From assembly GCF_014764505.1 (NCBI RefSeq), contig NZ_JACXWX010000040.1:1-41858 (forward strand): a DNA stretch of 41,858 bases, in the 5' to 3' direction. The position numbers were made by a program, and so were the translations under genes. Source of the stretch: Phormidium tenue FACHB-886. GTDB lineage: Bacteria > Cyanobacteriota > Cyanobacteriia > Elainellales > Elainellaceae. Below are positions 8,566 through 15,423 of this stretch, piece by piece (the stretch's first letter is position 1; each line of letters opens with the position of its first letter). The notes beneath the pieces are model-generated. The model did not search any database. It had not been told where the DNA came from and saw nothing but the letters and a program-made list of their open reading frames with translations.

Positions 8566-9309
8566 ATGAGTATCGATCAGAACCAAACCGTTAAACGACT
8601 CGTTAGCATAATTGCAACCGCTAGTACTGGGCTTTTTTTAACTGCATCAGTTCTTGTGCTGCATCAGCTTCGAGCTGAAGCAACCTCTACAGGTAATTCC
8701 CAGCTATTAATTGCACAAGACGATGGCGGCGGCAGCGCTGGCAGTGGTAGCGGCGGCGGTGGCAGCCAAGGCGGCGGTGGTGGCCAAGGTGGCGACCAAG
8801 GGGGCCCTGGTGGTCAAGGAGATGAAGGCGAAAGCGGCGGTCAAGGTACAGGCGGCGGTGGCGACCAGGATAGCGATCAAGGTGGTCCTGGTAGCCAAGG
8901 TGATGAGGGCGAAAGTGGTGGTCAGGGCAGTGGCCAAGGTGATGACGGTGGTCAAGGTGCAAGCGGTGGCCCAGATTCAAGCAATGATGAGCCTGCTATC
9001 CGGACTCCCGGCCAAGATACTAACCGCAATACCCCTGGGAGTACTCCGGGTGGCGCAGGAACAACTCAAACTTCTCCCACACCAGGAGTTAACCGGACTA
9101 CTCCTGGAACCAGTTCTTCTCCCAGCCCATTACCGTCAACGCAGTCTCCTTCTTCTGGTGGCACTACTCAGACGCAGCAGCAGCAGATTAGAAGAGGTCA
9201 ATCAACTGGTACCTACCAGAACAACACTGTAACTCCTAGTAGAGGCAGTGGTGTAAATAACACCAATACCAACACTGGTACTGGCGGTACTGTCCGGGGT
9301 CTCTGGTAA
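8566..9309 (+). CDS. Secreted Gly/Gln/Ser-rich repeat protein
   Basis: Hypothetical 247-residue protein; no known family recognised. The start has a GAGGAG ribosome site. An N-terminal hydrophobic stretch (about residues 12-35, IATASTGLFLTASVLVL) ending near RAEA looks like a signal peptide or membrane anchor. Residues about 50-145 are Gly/Asp/Gln-rich and hold two tandem copies of a 27-residue unit built on DQGGPGxQGDEGESGGQG, visible as an 81-base DNA repeat. Residues about 150-247 are Thr/Pro/Ser/Asn-rich. The acidic, disordered composition suggests an extracellular or cell-surface matrix role, which is inference. The repetitive codons also open a 173-codon frame at 8711-9232 that is not a gene. 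Confidence 0.8.
   Translation: MSIDQNQTVKRLVSIIATASTGLFLTASVLVLHQLRAEATSTGNSQLLIAQDDGGGSAGSGSGGGGSQGGGGGQGGDQGGPGGQGDEGESGGQGTGGGGDQDSDQGGPGSQGDEGESGGQGSGQGDDGGQGASGGPDSSNDEPAIRTPGQDTNRNTPGSTPGGAGTTQTSPTPGVNRTTPGTSSSPSPLPSTQSPSSGGTTQTQQQQIRRGQSTGTYQNNTVTPSRGSGVNNTNTNTGTGGTVRGLW
8797..8956 (+). repeat. 81-base tandem repeat inside the Gly-rich gene
   Basis: Two adjacent diverged copies of an 81-base unit start near 8797 and 8875; GATGAAGGCGAAAGC at 8821 corresponds to GATGAGGGCGAAAGT at 8902. They encode the two 27-residue Gly-rich units. Differences are mostly synonymous (GGC/GGT, GAA/GAG), so the protein repeat appears to be kept. Confidence 0.7.
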
Positions 9310-9352
9310 ACGCTGCATATAAGCAGGGCTTACACTGGTTCTGTAGAGTTCC

Positions 9353-9383
9353 TGTAGGGAGTGAGCAAAGCCTGCTCCCTACA
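9353..9383 (+). terminator. Hairpin after the Gly-rich gene
   Basis: TGTAGGGAG (9353-9361) pairs with CTCCCTACA (9375-9383), 44 bases after the Gly-rich stop codon. There is no strong T run, so it is more a 3' stabilising hairpin than a textbook terminator. Confidence 0.5.
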
Positions 9384-9400
9384 AGCAAGATGCAAGTTTT

Positions 9401-9450
9401 GACAAAAAATGGCTTAGTGTGACTATTTGCACACTAAGCCATTTCGCATT
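9401..9450. terminator. Bidirectional terminator between Gly-rich and DUF427 genes
   Basis: A 15-base perfect stem at 9407-9421 / 9430-9444 (arms starting AAATGGCTTAGTGTG) lies between the convergent genes. On the minus strand it is followed by six T (the A run at 9404-9409), so it should terminate the DUF427 gene. On the plus strand it is followed by a weaker T-rich tail. Confidence 0.8.
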
Positions 9451-9455
9451 TTCAT

Positions 9456-9740
9456 TTAAGCTTCGACTTTTACTCCCCGCCAGAAGGCAACATAGCCCTC
9501 AATGTTTTTCGCAGCAGACTTGGCTTCAGGATAATACCAAGCAGCATCAGGGTTGCTGTTGCCGTTCACTTCGATCGTGTAATAGCTCGCAACACCTTTC
9601 CAGGGACAGGTTGTATGGGTGCTAGTGGGTTTGAAATACTCCGAATGAATTGCATCAGGTGGGAAATAGTAATTTCCTTCAACGACTTCACATTTGTCGC
9701 TTTCGGCAAGAACCGTGCCGTTCCAGGTTGCCTTAGGCAT
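9456..9740 (-). CDS. DUF427 domain-containing protein
   Basis: Small 94-residue protein of the DUF427 family, whose function is not established. It shows the family pattern: WNGTVLAES near the N-terminus, VEGNYYFPPDAI, then the diagnostic THTTCPWKGVASYYTIEV (HTxCPWKG) and AAWYYPEAKSAAKNIEGYVAFWRGV. It has no signal peptide or membrane span. An AGAGG ribosome site lies 8 bases upstream of the ATG on the minus strand. It is divergent from aas and shares a 190-base upstream region with it. Confidence 0.93.
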   Translation of the reverse strand: MPKATWNGTVLAESDKCEVVEGNYYFPPDAIHSEYFKPTSTHTTCPWKGVASYYTIEVNGNSNPDAAWYYPEAKSAAKNIEGYVAFWRGVKVEA

Positions 9741-9847
9741 GCATCAAAACCTCTTTTAATCGGTGCAATTTCTTATTCTAAAGGGTCTGCCGAAAACGCT
9801 GATGGAGCAGGCAATTATCTATTAACCATTCAACGAACTGATACAGC

Positions 9848-9930
9848 AGGCGATCCGTTCGATCGCCTCCATGCCAAACTGATTGCAAAGGAGGTTTTGC
9901 TGCAACCCAAACGATTTAGGAGAATAACCT
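9848..9930 (+). promoter_or_regulatory. Structured aas leader with an orphan Shine-Dalgarno sequence
   Basis: The leader holds an AGGCGATC / GATCGCCT hairpin (9849-9869) and then AAAGGAGGT (about 9888-9896), a near-perfect anti-SD complement with no ATG at translation distance. The site actually used for aas is a second one, AGGAG at 9918-9922, about 8 bases before the ATG at 9931. The first site may be a standby ribosome site or chance. Confidence 0.35.
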
Positions 9931-11859
9931 ATGACCCAACCTGCTTACCCAGACTACAGCAAAGTGCAATCGTTACCTGAGCTGTGGACGATCGCAACTC
10001 AAGCCTTTGCAAATATTCCAGCGGTGCATGATCCACACTCCAACCCAGTGCTAAAGTTCACTTATGCGGAGCTAGAGCAGCAGTTTCAGGAGTTTGCGGC
10101 AGGGTTGCAAGCGTTGGGCATTCAGGCAAACCCAGCTGAAGAAGTGCCGCCCCGAATTGGGTTGATTTCGGACAACAGCCCCCGCTGGCTGGTAGCCGAT
10201 CAGGGCATTATGCGATCGGGTGCAGTCAATGTGGTTCGCAGCTCGCAGGCAGATACTCAAGAGCTGCTGTATATTTTGCAAGATAGCGGGGCGATCGCGC
10301 TGGTGGTGGAAAATCTTGCCACCCTCAAGAAGCTGCATAGCGGCTTGGCAGAGTTGCCGATCCAGTTTGTGATTTTGCTTAGCGAAGAAGAACCGCCTGC
10401 CGACGTGTCGTTGAAAGTCCTTAAGTTTTCGCAGGTGTTGGAGCTGGGCAGAACCGTTGAACTGCGGCCCGTACGGCACACCCTGGACACGCTAGCAACG
10501 CTGATGTATACATCTGGTACTTCGGGGATGCCCAAGGGCGTAATGCTGACTCACGGCAATTTGGTATCTCAGGCGATCGCCGTTCGTGCTGTCATCCAGC
10601 CACCGCCGGGTGCGCGTGTCCTCAGCATCCTGCCCATCTGGCACTGCTACGAGCGATCGTTTGAGTACATGATCTTCTCGCTCGGCTGCACCCAAATTTA
10701 CACCAGCATTCGTCACGTCAAAGCCGACATTAAGCAGTACAAGCCAAACTACATGGTAGGGGTGCCGCGGCTGTGGGAGTCGATCTACGAAGGCATTCAG
10801 AAGCAGTTTCGCGACCAGCCCGCCAAGAAACAAAAGCTGGTGAAATTTTTCCTGGAGCAGAGCTTGCGCTATGTGCAGGCGCGGCGGTTGGCGCAGGGCT
10901 TAGATTTAAATAATCTAAATCCCTCCCCGCTCGATCGCGCCCTTGCAACCGCCAAAGCTACTGCTCTACTGCCTGTTCATCTGCTAGGCGACAAGCTGGT
11001 GTATCAGAAAGTACGGGAGGGAACGGGCGGTGAAATCCAATTTTTGGTCAGCGGTGGCGGATCGATCGCTGAATATTTAGAAGATTTCTTTGAGATTGTC
11101 GGCATTAACATTTTGGGTGGCTACGGGCTAACAGAAACCTCGCCTGTGACAAACGTTCGTCGTCCGGATCGCAACCTGCGGGGTGCAGATGGTCAGCCAT
11201 TTGGTGATGCACAGATCAAAATTGTCGATCCAGACAGCCGCCAGCCGCTGTCCATCGGTCGGCAAGGGCTGGTGCTGATTCGCGGCTCCCAGGTGATGAA
11301 AGGCTACTACAACAACCCAGAAGCCACTGCCAAGGCGATCGATCCCCAAGGCTGGTTTGATACGGGCGATTTGGGCGTGGTCACCGAATACGATGACCTG
11401 ATTATTACCGGACGCGCTAAGGACACGATCGTCCTAACTAATGGTGAAAACATCGAACCACAGCCGATCGAGGATGCCTGTTTGCGGAGTCCTTATGTGG
11501 ATCAGATCATGCTCGTAGGGCAAGACGAGCGAGCCTTAGGGGCGTTGATTGTGCCAAATCTGGAAGCTTTAAAGCAGTGGGCGGCAGCTCAGAACCTGTC
11601 ACTGCGGCTGCCTGACGAAGAAGCCGCAGCCAACGCGATCGGCTTGGATAGCAAACCGATCCAAGACCTCTTCCGCCAAGAGCTAGCCCGCGAAGTCAAA
11701 AATCGACCGGGCTACCGAGCCGACGATCAGATCAAATCTTTCCGTCTGCTCAGCGAACCCTTCACAATTGAGAATGGACTGCTGACCCAAACCCTGAAGA
11801 TCCGCCGTGCGGTAGTAACGGAACGCTATCGCGATATGATTAACGAGATGTTTGAATAG
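9931..11859 (+). CDS. aas: Long-chain acyl-[acyl-carrier-protein] synthetase (AMP-forming)
   Basis: ANL-superfamily enzyme that activates free fatty acids with ATP. In cyanobacteria the single long-chain homologue is known to load acyl-ACP and recycle membrane-derived fatty acids. The 642-residue protein has the AMP-binding P-loop LMYTSGTSGMPKGVMLTHGN at about residues 191-210, GGYGLTETSP, the hinge-proximal GWFDTGDLG, ITGRAKDTIVLTNGENIEP, and LLTQTLKIRR near the C-terminus with the catalytic-type Lys. The length is close to cyanobacterial Aas. It is translated from an AGGAG site. A long hairpin right after the stop separates it from ylqD-pdhC. ACP rather than CoA specificity is inferred from cyanobacterial precedent. 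Confidence 0.9.
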   Translation: MTQPAYPDYSKVQSLPELWTIATQAFANIPAVHDPHSNPVLKFTYAELEQQFQEFAAGLQALGIQANPAEEVPPRIGLISDNSPRWLVADQGIMRSGAVNVVRSSQADTQELLYILQDSGAIALVVENLATLKKLHSGLAELPIQFVILLSEEEPPADVSLKVLKFSQVLELGRTVELRPVRHTLDTLATLMYTSGTSGMPKGVMLTHGNLVSQAIAVRAVIQPPPGARVLSILPIWHCYERSFEYMIFSLGCTQIYTSIRHVKADIKQYKPNYMVGVPRLWESIYEGIQKQFRDQPAKKQKLVKFFLEQSLRYVQARRLAQGLDLNNLNPSPLDRALATAKATALLPVHLLGDKLVYQKVREGTGGEIQFLVSGGGSIAEYLEDFFEIVGINILGGYGLTETSPVTNVRRPDRNLRGADGQPFGDAQIKIVDPDSRQPLSIGRQGLVLIRGSQVMKGYYNNPEATAKAIDPQGWFDTGDLGVVTEYDDLIITGRAKDTIVLTNGENIEPQPIEDACLRSPYVDQIMLVGQDERALGALIVPNLEALKQWAAAQNLSLRLPDEEAAANAIGLDSKPIQDLFRQELAREVKNRPGYRADDQIKSFRLLSEPFTIENGLLTQTLKIRRAVVTERYRDMINEMFE

Positions 11860-11860
11860 A

Positions 11861-11895
11861 GTTATGAGGCGGGTGCAATGCGCCCGCCTCATAAC
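11861..11895. terminator. 16-bp stem, 3-base loop hairpin between aas and ylqD
   Basis: Positions 11861-11876 pair with 11880-11895 (arms starting GTTATGAGGCGGGTGC), perfect apart from one G-T pair, with loop AAT. It begins 2 bases after the aas stop and ends 29 bases before the ylqD ATG. There is no T run, so it may act as an mRNA stabiliser or processing barrier as much as a terminator. Confidence 0.65.
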
Positions 11896-11923
11896 CCAAA
11901 TTTACTCCTTACTCCTCGTGTTC

Positions 11924-12373
11924 ATGGAAGCTTCCAATCCCCATTTGCTCTTGAAACGCGCCGTCAATGTGAAGGCGATCGTCACCCCTCGTTGGAAAGA
12001 AGAGGTGCAGCAACAGCTTCAGGTGCAGATCAATCAACTCGATGCTCAGCTTCAGCAGTTAGAAATGCAGGCACAGCGAATGATGGCTGAAGTGCGGAAG
12101 CAGGGGCACGAATCTACCAATCCCATGGTGGCACAGCAAATCTCTAACATTGACGTGCAGGCGAACCAGAAGAAAAGCGAAATCCTGGAAAAGAAAAACC
12201 AGATTTTGCAACAGCTCCAGCAGGTGCAGCTTCTAGAAATGGAACAAGAAGTCCAGCAAGGACAAATCGAAGGCTTCTTCCGGGTAGAAACTGGAGACAA
12301 TTTGGTTCGTAAGATGCAGGTCGAAATTCTATTAAAAGACGGCGAAATCGTCGAAATTCGCGGAGATTTGTAG
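11924..12373 (+). CDS. YlqD family protein
   Basis: Predicted 149-residue cytosolic protein of the YlqD family, function unknown. The ATG at 11924 is chosen because the open frame upstream runs back through the aas-ylqD hairpin. The N-terminus LLLKRAVNVKAIVTPRWKEE is followed by a long Gln/Glu-rich coiled coil (about residues 22-113) and a small C-terminal beta segment (FFRVETGDNLVRKM, VEILLKDGEIVEIRG). The pdhC ATG follows 4 bases after the stop, so the two are almost certainly cotranscribed and possibly translationally coupled. Confidence 0.88.
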   Translation: MEASNPHLLLKRAVNVKAIVTPRWKEEVQQQLQVQINQLDAQLQQLEMQAQRMMAEVRKQGHESTNPMVAQQISNIDVQANQKKSEILEKKNQILQQLQQVQLLEMEQEVQQGQIEGFFRVETGDNLVRKMQVEILLKDGEIVEIRGDL

Positions 12374-12377
12374 CACT

Positions 12378-13694
12378 ATGATCAATGAAATTTTTATGCC
12401 TGCCCTCAGTTCTACAATGACCGAAGGCAAGATTGTGTCGTGGGTCAAATCGCCCGGAGACAAAGTAGAGAAGGGCGAAACAGTTGTCGTCGTTGAGTCA
12501 GATAAGGCCGATATGGATGTCGAGTCCTTTTATGAGGGCTATCTCGCCACCATTATTGTGCCTGCTGGCGAAGCCGCACCTGTGGGAGAGGCGATCGCCC
12601 TGATTGCCGAAACGGAAGCCGAAATCGAGCAAGCCCAGCAGGGGGGCGGCGCCCAGACAGAGACTGAGGCTGTGCCTGCCGCTGCAGAAGCAGCTCCAGC
12701 CCAAATGGCAGCCGCCGTTGCGCCTCCTGCTCCAGTAGAGGACGCTGCCCCTAGCCACAATGGCAACGGTCGTTTGGTCGCCTCGCCTCGTGCTCGCAAG
12801 CTCGCCAAAGACCTGAAAGTAGACCTGAACAGCCTCAAAGGGAGTGGCCCGCACGGACGGATTGTAGCAGAAGATGTGGAAGCGGCAGCAGGGAAAAGCG
12901 CGCCTGCTGCCCCCAAACCTGCACCTAAACCCAGCGCGCCGCCTGCTGCCCCTGCCGTTTCTGCCCCTGCTGCAGCTCCTGCACCTAAACCGTCCGCTCC
13001 AGCCGCAGCACCCGCCCAGCCCGGCCAGGTGGTGGCGCTCAATACGCTGCAAAACGCTGTCGTCCGGAATATGATGGCAAGTTTACAGGTGCCCGTCTTC
13101 CGCGTCGGGTATACCATTACCACCGACAATCTCGACAAGCTCTACAAGCAGGTGAAGTCTAAAGGCGTGACGATGACTGCGCTGCTAGCAAAGGCCGTCG
13201 CCATCACGCTGCAAAAGCATCCGATCGTGAATGCCTTTTACACCGAGCAGGGCATTAACTACCGCAGCAGTATCAATGTGGCAGTTGCTGTTGCCATGGA
13301 TGATGGTGGCTTAATTACCCCTGTGCTGCAAAACGCCGACCAGCTCGATCTCTACTCGCTGTCGCGGCTGTGGAAAGATCTGGTGGATCGGTCCCGCAGT
13401 AAGCAGCTGCAGCCAGAGGAATACAGCAGCGGTGGCTTTACGATCTCCAATTTAGGTATGTTTGGGGTCGATCGCTTTGATGCCATCCTGCCAGCTGGAC
13501 AGGGAGCAATTTTGGCGGTAGGTGCATCTCGTCCGCTGGTGGTGGCAACGCCCGACGGCATGATGGGAGTCCGCAACCAGATGCAGGTGAATCTGACTTG
13601 CGATCACCGGATCATCTACGGGGCTCATGCGGCTGCCTTTCTAAAGGACTTGGCAAAATTGCTTGAGACCGACCCACAGTCATTAACGCTGTAG
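12378..13694 (+). CDS. pdhC: Pyruvate dehydrogenase E2, dihydrolipoamide acetyltransferase
   Basis: E2 core of the pyruvate dehydrogenase complex, which transfers acetyl groups from lipoamide to CoA. The 438-residue protein has an N-terminal lipoyl domain with the lipoylation site ESDKADMDVE (Lys43), an Ala/Pro linker, an E3/E1-binding domain (about residues 130-165, SPRARKLAKDLKVDL, GSGPHGRIVAEDVEAA), a second Ala/Pro/Lys linker, and the acyltransferase domain ending TCDHRIIYGAHAAAFL. The catalytic His is about residue 410. DHRxxYGA in place of HxxxDG is the usual cyanobacterial/plastid form. It is also called odhB in some annotations. The Ala/Pro linkers create long antisense open frames that are not genes. 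Confidence 0.93.
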   Translation: MINEIFMPALSSTMTEGKIVSWVKSPGDKVEKGETVVVVESDKADMDVESFYEGYLATIIVPAGEAAPVGEAIALIAETEAEIEQAQQGGGAQTETEAVPAAAEAAPAQMAAAVAPPAPVEDAAPSHNGNGRLVASPRARKLAKDLKVDLNSLKGSGPHGRIVAEDVEAAAGKSAPAAPKPAPKPSAPPAAPAVSAPAAAPAPKPSAPAAAPAQPGQVVALNTLQNAVVRNMMASLQVPVFRVGYTITTDNLDKLYKQVKSKGVTMTALLAKAVAITLQKHPIVNAFYTEQGINYRSSINVAVAVAMDDGGLITPVLQNADQLDLYSLSRLWKDLVDRSRSKQLQPEEYSSGGFTISNLGMFGVDRFDAILPAGQGAILAVGASRPLVVATPDGMMGVRNQMQVNLTCDHRIIYGAHAAAFLKDLAKLLETDPQSLTL

Positions 13695-13797
13695 GTTTCT
13701 GTAGCTCTTTCGGGGGTGGCTCTCCAGCGATCGCCCCTGAAAAGCTGCGACTTTGCTCTAAAATTCTTGTATATCGCGTCATTGAAAGGAATAAGCT

Positions 13798-14112
13798 ATG
13801 CCAGAGGCGGTTGGGGTGATTGAAACATTGGGGTTTCCGTCGGTGCTTGCTGCCGCAGATGCGATGGTAAAAGCTGGACGCGTGACGATCGTTTACTACG
13901 ACATTGCCGAGAGCGGTGAACAGGTCGTGGCGGTTCGGGGACCCATTTCGGAAGTGAGACCAGCGATGGAAGCTGGCATTGAAGCGGCAGACAAAGCTCC
14001 ACCCAACGGCAAACTGGTGACTTACTACATCGTCCCCAACCCGCCCAGAAATGTGGAAGCCGTCTTGCCAATTCACTACACCGAGAAATCAGAAGCGTTC
14101 CGCTGGATATAG
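13798..14112 (+). CDS. ccmK3: Carboxysome shell protein, BMC domain, CcmK3 type
   Basis: Hexamer-type bacterial microcompartment shell protein of the beta-carboxysome. The 104-residue product matches CcmK3 rather than CcmK1/2/4: it begins MPEAVGVIETLGFPSVLAAADAM and has VYYDIAESGEQVVAVRGP where CcmK2/K4 have a Gly/Ser pore loop, then TYYIVPNPPRNVEAVLPIHYTEK. An AAGGA ribosome site precedes the ATG. CcmK3 is reported to assemble with CcmK4 in mixed hexamers, and the two genes are normally adjacent, yet no ccmK4 lies on either side here. It follows pdhC by 103 bases without a clear terminator, so co-transcription is possible. Confidence 0.88.
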   Translation: MPEAVGVIETLGFPSVLAAADAMVKAGRVTIVYYDIAESGEQVVAVRGPISEVRPAMEAGIEAADKAPPNGKLVTYYIVPNPPRNVEAVLPIHYTEKSEAFRWI

Positions 14113-14214
14113 CTGGTATAGCCTCAAGTAAGACAGCAATCTGGGTCTAGGCACAAGCTCTTCTGGGGCATTTGCTGAACTCTTTGCGGAAATTGCCTCT
14201 TTTAAGTATTTCAC

Positions 14215-14255
14215 CCAGCACAGCTTGCCGTTGCGGAGCTGTGCTGGATTTTATC
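14215..14255 (+). terminator. Terminator after ccmK3
   Basis: CCAGCACAGCT (14215-14225) pairs with AGCTGTGCTGG (14237-14247), with an inner CCG/CGG extension, followed by ATTTTATC. It lies about 100 bases after the ccmK3 stop codon. Confidence 0.7.
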
Positions 14256-14258
14256 TAA

Positions 14259-14500
14259 GGCTGTATGCCAAGGGCAAATTATTCGATCGCCGCTGATTAC
14301 AGCATCAGCTAAGGATGCTTGTAGGTGCTGCAAAAAGCACCTGTAGCGTAGAATGCGTTGTCAATTCAGGCTAGCAAAACCGCCGTTTCGCCTACTTCAA
14401 GCTGTCGCTTCTCACCGCCCTGCAAGTCGTTGACCTGAGCAACAATTGTTCGATCGGCTGCAGCCTTATTTGTATCCGTTACATGTATTTTCAAAAGTAT
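14259..14500 (-). pseudogene. Decayed Rieske [2Fe-2S] domain gene
   Basis: Read on the minus strand, about 14500 to 14372 encodes a stretch containing TIVAQVNDLQGGEKR and LEVGETAVLLA, then an in-frame TGA. The same frame continues as NAFYATGAFCSTYKHP. A one-base loss at about 14314 shifts the frame to LADAVISGDRIICPWHTA (to 14259), after which the similarity ends. Together this is a Rieske domain order (C-x-H ... CPWH), as found at the N-terminus of Rieske/FAD pyridine-nucleotide oxidoreductases (AIFM3-like) and in nitrite-reductase-type ferredoxins. One stop, one frameshift, Thr in place of the first His ligand and the missing C-terminus make it a pseudogene. It lies antisense between ccmK3 and the second fasciclin gene. 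Confidence 0.75.
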
Positions 14501-14772
14501 TTTTGCAGGTTATCTGTCTAGTAATGTCTGCCCGCAGAACGATTCTTTTTTAAGCGTTTTGGGCAATTGTACCAGCAGCAAAATCCATAAAATTCAAGCA
14601 CTTTAAGAAGTGAAATCTATGTAATTACGCTGCAGCTATTTGTTGTTAGAAAACTTGCGTAAATCTATATTATGTTCCGACTTGAAGAAAAATTTGATCT
14701 TTCGGAAGATGCGGATGAACCTAATTTAGCAGTCTGATAGGCATCAGAGTGGATTAATAAGGGCAAAACACA
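14501..14772. other. Spacer upstream of the second fasciclin gene
   Basis: I see no gene here. It is AT-rich and probably contains the promoter of the fasciclin gene. No ATAG-N8-CTAT motif like the one before ndhF3 was found. Confidence 0.5.
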
Positions 14773-15195
14773 ATGGCTAATCTTGTAGAGACTACAGCAA
14801 AAGCAGGAGAATTCAGCACGCTGGTACGTGCGCTTGAAGCCGCAGAACTCCTGGATTTTCTCAGCAGTCCTGGACCCTTCACCGTGCTTGCTCCGACCGA
14901 TGAAGCATTTGCTCAGCTCCCAAAAGGAACTCTAGACTCCTTGCTCCAGCAAGTACCTACCCTAAAGCGAGTGTTGATGTACCACATTTTGGCGGGCGAG
15001 GTTCTAGCAGAGAATTTAGCTGAGCTTGACGAAGCGCCAACTGAAGAAGGCTCGGTTGTGGCAGTATCACGATCGAATGGCACAATTCAGATCAATGATG
15101 CTCAAGTGACCCGACTAGATGTACTAGCAGACAACGGTGTAATTCACACCATTAACCAAGTTCTGATTCCTGGAATCATAGAAGATAACTTGTGA
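14773..15195 (+). CDS. Cytosolic fasciclin-domain protein, CupS paralogue
   Basis: A 140-residue protein consisting of one fasciclin domain without signal peptide, lipobox or membrane segment, the same size class and layout as CupS at 7395. It has GPFTVLAPTDEAFAQLPKGTL (H1), VLMYHILAGEVL and DNGVIHTINQVLIPG (H2). Most fasciclin proteins are exported adhesins; a leaderless form next to carbon-concentrating genes suggests an intracellular protein-binding role like that of CupS, though this is inference. It lies alone between the Rieske pseudogene and a hairpin. It could also be an ordinary fasciclin protein that lost its leader. Confidence 0.85.
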   Translation: MANLVETTAKAGEFSTLVRALEAAELLDFLSSPGPFTVLAPTDEAFAQLPKGTLDSLLQQVPTLKRVLMYHILAGEVLAENLAELDEAPTEEGSVVAVSRSNGTIQINDAQVTRLDVLADNGVIHTINQVLIPGIIEDNL

Positions 15196-15226
15196 TAGCA
15201 AATTTTGATTAAAGGCTCTGCCAAAA

Positions 15227-15266
15227 GGTAGCCTGGAACAGGAATTGTTCTTCAAAATCGGCTACC
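15227..15266 (+). terminator. Nested hairpin after the fasciclin gene
   Basis: GGTAGCC (15227-15233) pairs with GGCTACC (15260-15266), enclosing GAACA-GGAAT-TGTTC (15236-15250). It starts 31 bases after the stop codon. There is no T run, so its terminator role is likely but unproven. Confidence 0.5.
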
Positions 15267-15423
15267 TAAATACGGCGCTTCCTCAAGTTTCTCCGTATCT
15301 TCACAGAGAACTGGACGCTTCCTGGTTGCTTCTTCAGTAACGTTTTGATACAAAGAAGCAGACTAGCCAAAACTCTTTGAGATCTGGGCAGTCAGCGTGA
15401 AGGGAAGTGTGTAATGTGGAGCG

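Noticed and set aside
8711-9232. 173-codon plus-strand frame and matching minus-strand frames inside the Gly-rich gene
   Set aside because: Frame shadows caused by GGC/GGT-rich repeats; Ala/Val/Lys or His/Leu composition without structure, and the Gly-rich frame has the ribosome site and signal peptide.
9615-9980. 121-codon plus-strand frame spanning the DUF427 start and the aas start
   Set aside because: Antisense to DUF427 then overlapping aas; no homology-like blocks.
11852-11923. Longer start for ylqD beginning in the aas stop region
   Set aside because: The extra residues are translated hairpin sequence; the ATG at 11924 gives the family N-terminus.
12498-13138. Long antisense frames (184 and 199 codons) opposite pdhC
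   Set aside because: Produced by the Ala/Pro linker codons of pdhC; Gly/Ala/Ser-rich translations with no domain.
14301-14342. Two hairpins (AGCATC...GATGCT and AGGTGCT...AGCACCT) first taken as terminators
   Set aside because: They lie inside the Rieske pseudogene and are explained by its former coding sequence.
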